Shown: positions 8,132-19,120 of the stretch, one piece after another
Numbering within the stretch: position 1 is the stretch's first letter
How the letters are laid out: every line of letters starts with the position of its first letter
Source: Pyropia yezoensis
Taxonomy: Eukaryota; Rhodophyta; Bangiophyceae; Bangiales; Bangiaceae
Length of the DNA stretch: 64,000 nucleotides
Direction: 5' to 3'
Assembly (NCBI GenBank): GCA_009829735.1
Contig: CM020619.1
Coordinates: 10,654,375-10,718,374 of the forward strand
Program-made: the position numbers and the translations under genes
Notes under the pieces: model-generated
Seen by the model: the letters and a program-made list of their open reading frames with translations, nothing else
Database searches by the model: none
Told to the model about the DNA's origin: nothing

Positions 8132-10522
8132 TCACGCTGTTTTCCCGTGGCGGGCGAGGAGCCACGCCAGCTCCGCCGCCTGCCGCCGCCACGAGAGAAA
8201 GCGGTCCGACGGGTTAAAGTGGCCGCCCTCGAGGTCGACGCGCAGCACCACGTCGGCGCCCCCCCCCGTCTGGTGGGCGGCCCGCAAACGGGCGGCCATC
8301 TTGGCCGCCTCCCAATACCCCACACGCGGGTCATTCAGGCCAGCGGTGAGGAGGACGGGTGGGTAGGCGGTGCCCGGCCGCACGTTGGTCACGGGCGCGT
8401 ACGCCGCGATCGTCTCGTAGCCGTCCTGGGTGTTGGGGTTGCCCCACTCGCCCCACTCCCCGGTGGTCAACGGGATGCTCGGGTCGGCCATGGTCACAAG
8501 AGCGTCCACAAACGGGACGACCAGCATGGCGCCAGCGCCGGCTAGGTCGGGGGCCATTGTCAGCACCGCCCCCACCAGCAGACCCCCTGCCGAAGCGCCC
8601 TCCATGCTGAGGTTTGCGGGCGTTGTGACGTTTCGGGCCACCAGCGCCCGGCCCACGGCAATGAAGTCGGAAAAGGTGACGTTCTTGGAGTCCAGCCGCG
8701 CGGCCTCGTACCACGTCCAGCCCATTTCACCACCCCCCCGCACGTGCGCAATGACGTCCACGAGGCCTCGGTCCAGCAGGGGCAGCCGACTGGAGGAGAA
8801 CGACGGTTCGACGGAAATTCCATAGCTGCCGTAGCCGTACATGTGGCACGCCTGGGGCTTCCCGGCCGCCGCGCGCAGGTCCGTGCGGTAGACAACGGAG
8901 ACGGGGATGGTCGCGCCATCGGCCGCCTCCACTTCCCACCGCTCGCTGGCGTAGAGGCTGCGGTTGTAGCCAGGCACGGGCTGCTCCTTGAGCAGCGTCC
9001 GGTTGTGCAGCACGCCGTCGTACGCCCACGTTTCGGTGGGCGTCGTCATGGACGTGTAGCTCAGGTGAAAGGCGCGCGACTCGTAGGCGCCCGCGCCAAG
9101 CCTCACCGTGGCGGCTTCCTCGGGGAAGGCCAGCTCCACCGCCGACGACAGATTGAGGGCCCGGCTGGGGCCTTCTGCATACGCCACGACAGACAGACGG
9201 GTGTAGCCGCCCCGCCTAGCCGACAGCACCGCAAAGCGCTCAAAGGGCGTCACGCCAGTGATGGCGACCGACTCGTTGTACGGTGCCGCGTCGGTCCAGT
9301 TGGCCGGGCCAGGGGCGCCCACCGTAGCGACAGCCAGTTTGAAATTGGCCGCCCCGCCCGCGTTGGTGACCACCACCAGGTCATCACCCCCCGTATGCGA
9401 GACCGAGTAGAGCAACCCCAGGGTGCGTGGAGCCACCAGCTTCGGCCCCGGTGGCGTGGTGCCCGCCGCCCGTGCCGCGGCGTCCGCCTGCAGGTCTAGG
9501 AGAGACTGCTCGGTCGAGTTCGAACTTCCAGAGGCGAGGATAAGGAATCGACCCGACCGAGAGATGGAAAAGCCCGCCGCGTACTCCCTGTCGTCCTCTG
9601 TGAGCAGCAGCTCATCCACAGCAGGCGCGGGGGAGGAAGAAGGCTCCCCGCGAGCACTGAGCGTCCGTCGCCACACCTTGTCGGGCCGCTGGGTGGCGTC
9701 GGCGGTGGTGTAGAAGAGGGTCCGATTGTCCAGGCCCCACTGGATAGAGCCGCCGCCCATGCGGGGCACCACGTCCTCGGGGCGCTCCTCCCCCGTCTCG
9801 ATCATCCGCACGCGCCCCTCATACACCTCTGCCCCCGTCGTGTCCACAGCGTAGGTCACGAGGGTGTGGTCCGGGGATACGTTCACGCCCCGAACGTTAA
9901 AGTAGGGAGCGTCGCCCGCAAGGGCGGTCACGTTGAGGAACACCTCCTCTGGCCCTAGCTCCCCCTCTGTCCACGTCACCTGCCCATTGTCAGGCACGGT
10001 GACGCCGCCCACCTTGCCGTCAACGTCCCGGCCGAGGATGCGGCGCCGCACGAACAGCGGGTACGACGCTCCCTCAACCGACCGCGAGTAGTAGATGTAC
10101 CCCCCAGAGCGGGCCGGCAACGACGCGTCCGCCTGCTGCACAGCAGAGACCAGCTCGTCAAAGATCGTCTCCGCTAAGCCCTCTTCCCCGGCGCCGCTGC
10201 AGTTGGCATACGCATTCTCCGCGGCCAGGTGGGCTAGCACATCGCTGTCGTTGCGCGCATCGTCACGGAGCCAGTAAAGGTCATCGCGTACGACGAGGGG
10301 GGGGTCCATGGCGCCCGCGCCGCGGTCCTCCCCGGGGACCACACCGAAAGTCACATTGTGGAGGCGCAGCTCCGCCACGGGCGGCACGCACTGCTGCGCC
10401 GCGGCGCCGCACGCGGCGGCGACAGCAGCGGCGGCGAGCAGGGCGGCGGTGGCAGCGACGGCCTTGACGACCGTCGCCACCCGTCGGGGGCGCCCCGTGG
10501 GGAAGGGCGCCACGCCCGCCAT
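8132..10522 (-). CDS. Secreted prolyl oligopeptidase family (S9A, oligopeptidase B-like) serine peptidase
   Basis: 796 residues, single exon, ATG at 10520-10522. Residues about 16-45 form an Ala/Val-rich hydrophobic segment after basic residues, a signal peptide or anchor. The seven-bladed beta-propeller covers roughly 60-520 and the alpha/beta-hydrolase domain the rest. The catalytic triad is visible: Ser644 in EGASAGGLLVG, Asp731 in GLNDPRVGYWE and His768 in LEGGHFN. NPNT and YWEAAKM around these are typical of oligopeptidase B rather than prolyl oligopeptidase. It should cut short peptides after basic residues. Many NxS/T sites (NVT, NRT, NYS-like) fit the secretory route. Most family members are cytosolic, so the leader is unusual. 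Next gene upstream is a same-strand Myb-like gene about 1.1 kb away. Confidence 0.9.
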   Translation of the reverse strand: MAGVAPFPTGRPRRVATVVKAVAATAALLAAAAVAAACGAAAQQCVPPVAELRLHNVTFGVVPGEDRGAGAMDPPLVVRDDLYWLRDDARNDSDVLAHLAAENAYANCSGAGEEGLAETIFDELVSAVQQADASLPARSGGYIYYSRSVEGASYPLFVRRRILGRDVDGKVGGVTVPDNGQVTWTEGELGPEEVFLNVTALAGDAPYFNVRGVNVSPDHTLVTYAVDTTGAEVYEGRVRMIETGEERPEDVVPRMGGGSIQWGLDNRTLFYTTADATQRPDKVWRRTLSARGEPSSSPAPAVDELLLTEDDREYAAGFSISRSGRFLILASGSSNSTEQSLLDLQADAAARAAGTTPPGPKLVAPRTLGLLYSVSHTGGDDLVVVTNAGGAANFKLAVATVGAPGPANWTDAAPYNESVAITGVTPFERFAVLSARRGGYTRLSVVAYAEGPSRALNLSSAVELAFPEEAATVRLGAGAYESRAFHLSYTSMTTPTETWAYDGVLHNRTLLKEQPVPGYNRSLYASERWEVEAADGATIPVSVVYRTDLRAAAGKPQACHMYGYGSYGISVEPSFSSSRLPLLDRGLVDVIAHVRGGGEMGWTWYEAARLDSKNVTFSDFIAVGRALVARNVTTPANLSMEGASAGGLLVGAVLTMAPDLAGAGAMLVVPFVDALVTMADPSIPLTTGEWGEWGNPNTQDGYETIAAYAPVTNVRPGTAYPPVLLTAGLNDPRVGYWEAAKMAARLRAAHQTGGGADVVLRVDLEGGHFNPSDRFLSWRRQAAELAWLLARHGKTA

Positions 10523-11664
10523 CAGATGCGACCCCTTTGGCCGCGGTCAGTCGGCGAATTTCGAAGGCGGATAGGGGACGCGGACCGACGAGGCGGCCGG
10601 GGTTGTCTGTACGCAGCTGCACGGGGAGGGAGGGACCGCAGCGGGCCTCCTTCCAGGAGAGCGCACGGGAGGCAGCGGCCGCGGGAGGGCGGTGATGGCA
10701 GCGAAGGTGGGGTGGTGGCACGGATGGCGGCAGAGGCGCCGATGGCGCTCTCTCTTGAGGTGAAGGGCCGCAAGACCGATCGCCCGCCGGCCGCCTCGCA
10801 AAGCGGGCGAAGAGGGCCTCATGAGAGGCAGACACTGCCAGCCGCCGGCGTCGTCCATTGGACGTTGACGAGGAAAGCGGGCGGTGCAGAGGACGGCACG
10901 CTCCGTGCGGCGGGACCCCAGTCGAGCGCATATCCCCGATTAACCAGCTGCCCGACACACTGTGGCGACAACGGGCAACCACCCGCGCGGGCGAGGGCCG
11001 TCGTCGCCCCGCCTTGGCGGGGCCCCCCTCGGGCGGGGGGGGGGCGCTTTGGCGGCACTCCACGTGGCGGGGGCGCAACGAGCGGGGGGGCTCTTGTTCC
11101 AGGCGGGCCTCCAACCTAAGCTGTTTGCGGCGAAGCGGAGGTGCGGAGGGTCGGCTGACATACCCCCCGCTGTTGCACGTTGCATCATCATGACGATAGA
11201 GTGTGTACGTATGTAAGAGTAGAGTACAGCATCGGACACGTCCGAGATGGCGTCTTATTGATGAAGACGCCTTGGCGTCCAGCACACAGCCCCCCCGCGA
11301 TTGGCTCGTCCCGCCTCTACTCCCACCAAACAATCTCCTATCCTTCCTACCGAGGCTCCTCCGCCAGGGTGGTCAGAACGAGTTGCGGGCCCTACGTATC
11401 GGCAAGCTACAGTACCGGTGCATGGATGTGGACAAGAAGAAACAGGTGGCTTCCACGCCCCACGGTCAGTGGTTTTTGTGGTTTTGAATTCGGTCGCTGG
11501 GTGTGATGAACGATGACACGTGTGAGCGAATCTCGCTAAGAGTTGACAACTTCAATTCGGTGTTGGTGTTCGGCGGTCAGTGGACTCATTTTAGGAAGGG
11601 TCTGGGGACAACGTTCACCTCCGCTCTGTCAGCCGACGTCGCCCGACGCCACTGCCTACGGTAC
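10523..11664. other. Upstream region of the oligopeptidase gene
   Basis: About 1.1 kb between two minus-strand genes. Should hold the oligopeptidase promoter. Contains GTAC-rich sites (GAGTACAGC near 11224, ACAGTACCGG near 11409) but no clear TATA box and no gene I can support. Confidence 0.35.
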
Positions 11665-12997
11665 CTACCGCACCCCCCGCCGCATGGTCTCCCTAATGGC
11701 CGGGTCGAGGCGGGCCAGCCACATGGCCTTGCTCCGTACCGCCTCGGGGGTGCGGCCTGGGAAGTGGCGTGCTGACCACTCTGGCCACCACCCCCACCCC
11801 ACGGGCGTGCGGAGGAGCAAACGCAAGAGGTTCACCTCGTAGGGAGCCCACGGGCCCACGCCGGTCGGGGTGGCACCCCCTGCCGCGGCCTCAATCGCCG
11901 CCACCGCCTGTGACCGCGCGGCAGCCACATGGTTGTCCGCCTCGGCGATAGCCGCGGCCGCGGCGGCCACCGCGTCGGGCGACCGGCGGACGCTCAGGAG
12001 GTCCCTCCACACGCGCCACAGCGACCAGCCGCCGCCGAGGAGGGCGAAGCGTAGTTTAGCCACATCCTCGACGGGCCAGCCGGCAAGGCTGCTGCTGCTG
12101 CTGCCGGCGGCCGCCGCCGCCACCTCCCGGGTCCTGCGCTCGTACGATACGCCTCTCTCGTCGGCTCGAAGGAGCGTGTGCTGCCACTGCGATGGGGGCA
12201 TCCCAGCGGTGGACGCCGCGGAGCCGCCACGCACAGGCGGTGACTGCGCCGGCGACGGTGGCAACGGCGGCAACGGCGACAGCGGCGACAGCGGCGGCAG
12301 CAGCGGTGGCGGCGGCGGCAGCGACGGCGGCGGTGGTGACAGCGGGGGCGATAGTGGCGTGGTCGGAAGCGGTGGCGGCTGCGGCGGCGGCAGTCGCGTC
12401 TGCGGCGGCTGCAGTCGCGGCGGCGGTGGCGGCAGTCGCGACCGCGGCCTATGCGACACGCGTTTATCATTGGCGGGGGCGGCCACCGCTGCGGACGGAA
12501 GGCCCACTGGTGGGGGCCGTAGCCGCCGCCGCCGCCGCTGACCGGCGGGCCAGCCTTGCGTAGCGATGGCCGCCATTGGCGGCGGCGGGGCGGCGGGGTG
12601 GTCCGCCACGGGGAACATGGCGGTGGCCGCCACGGGGAACATGGTGGTGGCCGCCACAGCGGTTGACGACGGGTGGGGGCCCGGCAGAGGGGCGACGGTG
12701 CCTCCTCCCACCACTCCATGGCCGATAGCGCCGCTGGCATCCGCGCCGGCTGCCAGGGCGGCGCCGATTGTTTCCAATCCCCCACTCCCCGCTGCCAGCC
12801 CCGTCACTGGGCGTGCCGCGACGGCGCGGACGGCGGCCACGGCAGCGTCGATGGCGTGCCTGTCGGCGACTACCGCCGGTCGCACCGCCTCTACCTCTGC
12901 GACCGCCGCGGTGGGCGGCTGCCCCGACCGGGGAAAGGATGTCAAGAGGCCCGCCTGCACCAGACACACCACCGCAGAGTCCGCTGCAAGGGCGAGA

Positions 12998-13039
<42 letters not shown>

Positions 13040-13476
13040 TCGCCGTCGACGCCGACGCCGACACCACCATCACCGCCCGTCACAGCCGCGGTGCCCGCCG
13101 CGGCACCGGTGGTTGGCCACCCCGGGGGTGACAAGAGGGCGGCGGTCGCCGCCCCCCCGACAACGGCGGCGTTGGCCCACCGCACCGCCGCGGTGGCGGC
13201 GGTGAGCAGGGACGGTCCCGCCGCCCCCACTTGCAACGACGCCCCGGCAGCGGCGGCAGTGTCCTCGTCGGCGTCGGTGTCGGCGGCGGCGTCTACGGCG
13301 GCGGCGGCCAGGGCGGCCCACGGGGGGACGCCAATGAGCAGCCCCAGGTGGCGGAGGGTATCGACCACCTCCGCGGCTGCGGCGCGGACGGCGGCGACAT
13401 CGTGGGGGGGCGGGAGGCGGCGCGTCCCTGTGGATGGGGAGGGGGGGCGGGGGGCTGCGGCTGGGGGGAGGGCCAT
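11665..13476 (-). CDS. Large low-complexity protein with two C-terminal Myb/SANT-like repeats
   Basis: 603 residues from the ATG at 13474-13476 (context CCATGG); the longer frame to 13632 begins with GTG only. Most of the protein is Ala/Gly/Pro-rich, with a glycine run encoded by a (GCC)n tract near 13010 and a long Pro/Leu repeat. The C-terminus has two helical repeats with spaced tryptophans: residues about 466-510 (GWPVEDVAKLRFALLGGGWS) and 542-590 (PWAPYEVNLL then HFPGRTPEAVRSKAMWL). The second has the W...YE...L and FPGRT..AVRSK pattern of a Myb/SANT repeat. A nuclear DNA- or chromatin-binding role is inferred. The target is unknown. Confidence 0.6.
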
Positions 13477-14027
13477 GGTTGTTGCTGGGACGCCGGAGCG
13501 TGCCGATGGCCAGACTCTCCGAGAGAAGGGCTGGGGTCCAGCGGCCGGGCGTGAAGGACGGGAAGGCACGCGCGGAGCCGCGAAGATGAGAGTAGCTGGG
13601 ACAAGGAGCTCGCGCCGGCCGACTGTGGGCACCGTGGACGCGGCGGGAGGGGGAGGCGGTGGAGGGCGTGCACCTGATGCACGTTGGCACCCCTCAGTTG
13701 TGCCCTTGCCGTGCGGTTGTGGCTGCGCTTTCCGTATGCTTGTCGCGCGCGCCGGCGCGCATCCTCAGCCGCGGGCGACAGCCGGGGCGGGCCAGACCCC
13801 CCCCCCCCCCCCCCAGAAGGTCTGGCCACCGGTGGCCCCGGCATGCCATGGGCATACTGTATGCTCCCCGACTCGATTGCCACCCGAGATGCAGAGGGCC
13901 CCGCCCACAGACCCCGACGTGCGCCTCCCCCCGTTTCCATCGGGAGCGGGGGCGAGGCCGGGGGCGGGGGTTGTGTGCTCTGGGAGAGAACGGGGAGCCG
14001 CCCCCGGCCAACCGAGCACGCCCTGCA

Positions 14028-14049
14028 ACACCCCGCCGCGGCGGGGTGT
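14028..14049. repeat. Perfect 22-bp palindrome
   Basis: ACACCCCGCCG is followed immediately by its exact reverse complement. It sits in the GC-palindrome cluster. Confidence 0.85.
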
Positions 14050-14203
14050 CCCGCGGCCGGTGGGCGGCGCGCGCGCGCCGCGACGCGGCGTCGCGACCTG
14101 ACACGGACCCGGCGTCGGCCGACGTTGTGTCGGAAGGTTCCGGGGCCCCCGAAAAGCGGCGGGGCCCCGCCGCCCCGAGGCGTGGCGCCCCGCCCGGGCG
14201 GGA

Positions 14204-14231
14204 GCACCTCCCCCACGCGGGGGGGAGGTGC
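14204..14231. repeat. Perfect 11-bp hairpin arms with short loop
   Basis: GCACCTCCCCC (14204-14214) pairs with GGGGGAGGTGC (14221-14231) across a 6-bp spacer. A GCGGGCCCGC palindrome follows directly. Confidence 0.8.
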
Positions 14232-14842
14232 CCCGCGGGCCCGCGGGGCCCGCGGGTGGACGCGCCGCCGCCTGCGGTGACCGGTCGCCGGCGGGACCCC
14301 CGCCGTCCACGACTCGTGCCGCCACTCCGGCGGGGGAGGTGCGGGTGGGAGGGAGCCGGGGCGGCGATTCGACGTGCCCGCCGCAGCTGCGGTGCCTGGC
14401 CCCGTCTTAGGTGTTGAAAGTGTACTGTACCGAATATGCAATGTTGTTTGCCCACAGGATAAGCGGTGTTTGGCATACAGTTCAGTACGCCTGGGTGGTG
14501 CAGCCAGGCCCGTGGCTAGGCTCGGCGCCCACAGCCGTCCGTTTGGTGGGGTAAGGCGGGGGTTGGCTACGCTCCGTGGCCTGTTTCCTCTTCGTGGACG
14601 CTCCGCCCACCAGCGCCATCGGGACGCCGCGGTTCCGCCTGCTCACGTCGCTTCCATTGCCATCACCTGTGCGTTCCTATGCGCCCCGCCTCTCCCTGAC
14701 TGCCCTCCCCCCCGACCCCCTTTCGCCCCTCCCCACTTCTTCGCCCTCTTTGTCTCTGCCCCCCTTGCCTACTCCTCCCTCTTCCATTCGTCCTCCTCCT
14801 TTCCCCTCTTTCCCACCCCCCCCGACCCGCACGCCGGGCGCC

Positions 14843-16479
14843 ATGGGGACGACGGCGGCGGCACCCCCGACGGCGGACGCGGCGACGCTCCCCCCCCCCC
14901 CAGCGGTCCCCCCCCCCTCGGCGACGGCGGCGGCGGCCGGCGGACCCCCCCCACGGCGCCCACTGCCGCAGACGGGACGCTGCTCGTCCCCCCTGGCGGC
15001 TACGACGTTATTGTTGTGGGCGCGGGGGTGGCGGGCGCGCCGCTGGCGGCGGTGCTCGCCGCCGACGGCCGGCGGGTGCTGCTGCTGGAGCGGGACCTGG
15101 CAGAGCCCGACCGGATTGTGGGGGAGCTCCTCCAGCCGGGGGGGGTCGCGTCGCTGCGGGCGCTCGGCCTGTGCGCCGCCGTGGAGGGCATTGACGCACA
15201 GGTCATCCGGGGGTACGGCATGTTTCTGGGCGACAAGCGGATGTGCGTCAAGTACGTGGCACCGGGAGGCACAGGGGCGGCGGCAGCGACGGCGGCTGGG
15301 GGCGCTGCGGCTGGCAAGGGGGGGGACGGCACCCCGGCGCCCCCATCCCCCGACGCCCAGGCGGCTGGTCGCAGCTTCCACAATGGCCGCTTTGTGCGGC
15401 GGCTGCGGGAGCTGGCCGCCGCCACCCCCGGGGTGGCCCTCGCGCAGGGCACCGTCCTGTCGCTCGTCGAGGACCCCGCTACCGGCACCGTCACGGGGGT
15501 GCGGTTCCGGGACGGCGGCCCCGGTTCCGCCGTCCAGACCGCCACCGCGGCGCTGACGATTGCGTGCGACGGGTGCTTCTCGCGCCTCCGCGCGGCGGCG
15601 GTGCCCCCGCCGCCCGGCGCGGGGCCGCCCCCCATTGAGGTGGCCTCCCGCTTCGTGGGCCTCCTCCTCCGGGCCGGGAGCCTCCCCTACCCCGCCCACG
15701 GCCACGTTGTCCTCGCCGACCCGTCGCCCGTCCTCTTTTACCCCGTCTCATCGACGACGGTGCGGTGTCTGGTCGACCTGCCCCCGTCGCTGCCCGCCAC
15801 CACCGACCTCCGCTCCCACATGCTGGGCGTCATTGCGCCGCAGCTGCCCGACGGCCTGCGGGAGCCGTTTGAGGCGGCCGTCGCGGCGGGCGGCTGGCGC
15901 AGCATGCCAAACCGCACAATGGTGGCGCCCCCATCGGCGCGGCCCGGGGCACTCCTCCTGGGCGACGCGTTCAACATGCGCCACCCGCTGACGGGTGGCG
16001 GAATGACCGTGGCGCTCGCCGACGTGGGGCTTCTCCGGTCTGCCCTGGCGGGCGTCCCCGACCTGACCGACACGGCCGCGGTGGCGGCCGCGCTGGACGG
16101 CGTCACCGCCGCGCGCAAGCCCCTGTCGTCCACCATCAACATCCTGGCCAACGCGCTGTACGCGGTCTTTTCACCGGGCCCTGCGGCGAGCCGCCGCCAC
16201 ATGCGCGACGCGTGCTTTGACTACCTCGCCCGGGGGGGGCGCTGCGCGACCGACCCGGTGGCGATGCTGGGTGGCCTGCGGCCGGCGCCGTACCTGCTCA
16301 TTGGCCACTTTTTCGGCGTGGCCGTGTATGGGTGTGGCCGGGAGGTGATGGTGGGGGGGGGGGTGGCCGCCGCGTGGCGCCTCTTCCGGGACGCGTTTAA
16401 TATTGTCAAGCCCCTCATTGACGGGGAGGGTGTGACGGCTGTGCGGTGGATCCCGCTTGCGCGGCTTGGGGGGGCGTAG
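14843..16479 (+). CDS. SQE: Squalene epoxidase (squalene monooxygenase), start in a different frame
   Basis: FAD-dependent enzyme that turns squalene into 2,3-oxidosqualene, first oxygen step of sterol synthesis, on the ER membrane. Visible in order: dinucleotide fold VIVVGAGVAGAPLA (from about 15010) ending LLLERD, the family motif GELLQPGG, the DG motif IACDGCFSRLR, and the second FAD motif LLLGDAFNMRHPLTGGGM (from about 15952), then a hydrophobic C-terminal region. The catalytic part is intact to the stop at 16479. The good start ATG (14843, GCCATGG) is one frame off the catalytic frame; a one-base change in the C-run near 14890-14902, or a 5' intron, would join them. Without this the frame can be followed upstream to 14374 but reads like untranslated sequence. 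An Ala/Gly-rich insert of about 35 residues follows KYVAPGG. Confidence 0.88.
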
Positions 16480-17062
16480 GCGGTGGCAGGGGGGGAAATA
16501 GGAGAGTGGGCGGGCGCGCAAGCGGGCGGGACTGTTGGTCGGTGGGTTGGGGTGGGGCTGGAGGGAGGGCATGGCTCAGAGCTTGGTTTTTTGTTTTCGT
16601 CGTGAGGCAGTGGTGACGCAAAGGAGAGAGAGGCGGGGTGGGGTAGAGTGGCGGCTGGTGTCGTGTGCTCCGCAGTGGCGGGGCGACGAGCGCGTGGCTG
16701 GTCCAGTCCTTTTCTTTTTCGACCTACTGTACCCTCTGCGACTTGACTGATTGCCCCACCCGGTGCACTGCGGAAGGAGGCAGGGCAGCGTCGCTGGCGC
16801 AATGCGGCGCGGCGGCGCAGCTGCCCATACCGCTGTCTGGTCGCGCCGACGGCGGGCGGCGTGACAGGCGCAGCCGCAGCGGCGGTTCCCCCCCCCCCGC
16901 CCCGCCCGCCGCGGGCCCATCACCGCGACCGCACGCCACGCCACTGGGCGCGACCCGGCTGGGGCGGCACGGCGCTGCGCGGCACAACCCGCTCCCCCCA
17001 CCCTCCCCCCCCACCCTCCCCCTTCCCTTCCCCCCCGGTGGTGACTGACCCCCGACCGCTCT
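16480..17062. other. Convergent gap between squalene epoxidase and phytol kinase
   Basis: No gene seen. Contains TACTGTAC at 16725-16732 and several G/C runs. Must hold the 3' ends of both neighbours. Confidence 0.35.
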
Positions 17063-18166
17063 TCACAGCAGCACCGCCGCGAGCGCCGCCGCCACCACCG
17101 GCACGCTCACATTGTCATCAACCCCCCCCCACAGCTCCGCCGCCGCACACGCGGCGGCAATCCCCAGCAGGCGCGGCAGCCCCTCCCCCCCAAGCACCCC
17201 CCCCGCCAAGCCCAGCTCGGCGAGCACCCCCACACTCGCGGCGGCCCCCCCCAGCACAAACGCGGCGCTGCCCACAATGGTCTTGCCCCCCCCCCCCTGC
17301 CGCCGCCGCCGCCGGCGGTCAGGCGGGACCACTCGGTGCCGCGGCCCCAGCGGCGGCCGACCACCTCGGCGGCGCCGTCCCCCCCCACCAGCATGCCCAG
17401 CGCGACCGCCGCGACGGCAGAGCCCCGCCAGCCGAGCAGCGTTGCGGCGGTGAGGACGCCCACGTACGCCAGCGGGCCGCCGCCCGCTTCCGCCGCAGCG
17501 CCGCTCCGGCTGACCGCCGACGCCAGCACCTCTGCGGGCGCACCCACCGTGGGCGTGGGGGCGGCGGCGGCGGCGGTGGCTGCGGCGGCGGCGGCAGCGG
17601 CAGCGGCGTCGGCGGGAGGAGAGGAGGACGCGTCGCTGCCGCCGCCGTCGCCGGCGCCGGTGCTACTGCCCTTATCCGAGGCGGCGGTGGCGGCGGCGGC
17701 GGCGGAGGCGCTGTCGCCGCCGCCGCCGCCGCCCCCCCCGCGGGAGGCGAGGAGGAGCGCCAGCCCAAAGCCGACCGGCAGCGCCGCCGCCACGGCCCGC
17801 GCGGCGGGGTGCGGCGAGTAGGCCGCCCACGTGGCGACGTAGGCCGGGGCGGTGGCAAAGTGGACGGCCTTGCGGGCGGCCGTCCCGGTGAGCACCCCCG
17901 CCCGGCGGGCGGCGGCGGCGGCGGCAACGGCGGCGGCGGCGGCGGCGGCGCTCGCCGCCGCAACGGCCGCGTCGGCGACCAGGGGGGGGATGCCGGGGAG
18001 GGCGTCGGCCAGCGGTGTCAGCAGTGCCGCCCGGGGGGGGGGGGGAGGGCGGGGGGGGGGGCCCGACCGCTGCGCGCCGCCGCCGGGAGGGGGGGGGGTG
18101 GCGCGCGCCCCGCCGGCCGAGCGGCAGGCCACCACCACTCCCCCACGGGGACACAAACGCCGCCAT
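17063..18166 (-). CDS. VTE5: Phytol/farnesol kinase family membrane protein, frame broken twice
   Basis: Member of the dolichol/phytol kinase (cytidylyltransferase-like) membrane family. In plants it phosphorylates phytol from chlorophyll for tocopherol synthesis in the plastid envelope. Key blocks: RKAVHFATAPAYV, then LLGWRGSAVAAVALGMLVGG with GDGAAEVVGRRWG, and in a second frame KTIVGSAAFVLGG and ELWGGVDDNVSVPV. The order and the GDG..E.VGR.WG, K..VGS and DDN.SVP motifs match phytol kinases. The first two blocks lie in one frame, the last two in another; the switch falls in a G12 run (C at 17286-17297). The best start, MAAFVSPWG at 18166, is in a third frame that switches in C-runs near 18023-18060 and would supply a transit-like leader. 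Symbol is by family similarity; substrate is not proven. Confidence 0.65.
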
Positions 18167-19120
18167 GCCCCAATAGAACAGAGGGGGAGGGGGGGGGGGG
18201 GGGTGGAAGGGAACTATGGGGAATGGGCGGGGCGAAGGCGGAGGTAGCCGGCGAGGGGGGGGAATGGCAGACGTCCGGCTGTACGCGGTCTGAGGACAAG
18301 GCGGGGGCGAGGAGAGGTGGGAGGGGCCGAGCGGTTGGGATCTGGGCGCCCGTGGAGGCCTGTGGCGCCGCCGCTGGTCACCTTCGGGGTTGGGTTGGGG
18401 GTCACGTGGTGTTACCCACCGCTTTGTCCACTCCTTTGCCCACCCGTTCGACCACCCCTTCGACCACACCCCTTCGACCACTCCTTTGCCCACCCCTGTA
18501 CCCGCCCACCTCTGCCACTCGTGCACTGTGTCGAGGCATACGTGCATGCATGGACTCCTTCCTCGTGTGGTTTTTGTTTGTTTGTGGTGCGGGCGGAGGG
18601 GGGGGACGGCGCCCACCCGCCAGCCCGCCCGCCCGTTTGCCAGCCCACCGCCCGCCCGCCCGACCGACCCCGTCGCGGTGCCTCTCACGCACAGTTCCAC
18701 CGCCCGTTCTGTGGCCACCGCCGCGCCGCGCCGCGCCGCGCCGCGCGACCGCCGGCGGGGGCGGCCACCCAACAAGGAAAAACAGGCGCACGGGCGTGTG
18801 GATTCCCGCCTGGTGGAAAACGACGCGCGCCGGGAAGACGGGCGGGGACCCGCGAGGGGGGGTGGCGAGCGAGGAAACAGAGCGGGGGGGTAGCCCCTGC
18901 GCCGACAGTTCAAACACAGCGGGCGCCACCCCGCTGACCGCGCCGCACCCGCAGCCTCCCGCCGCGGTCAGCACTACGGATGGCCGCCAAAAAGGGGGGC
19001 GGCGGACAGCGCCCCCCCACACTCCGCCGTCTCCCCCCACCGCAGATGCAGGCCACGCTCATCATCCCGTCGCGCCCCCCTTCGCCTCCCCCCCCTCCGC
19101 CCCCTACTATCCTCCCTCAC
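18167..19120. other. Upstream region of the phytol kinase gene, repeat-rich
   Basis: Between two minus-strand genes. Contains an imperfect CTTTG/CGACCACCC tandem at about 18421-18495 and a CCGCG microsatellite near 18721-18748. The long plus-strand frame here is low-complexity and not supported. Confidence 0.35.

Larger units (their letters stand above)
13477..14842. promoter_or_regulatory. Divergent promoter region with a dense cluster of GC palindromes
   Basis: Separates the minus-strand Myb-like gene from the plus-strand squalene epoxidase. 13990-14290 is nearly pure G/C and full of inverted repeats, listed separately. GTACTGTAC occurs at 14422-14430, about 410 bp before the candidate epoxidase start. 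A bidirectional promoter is inferred from gene orientation. Confidence 0.4.
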
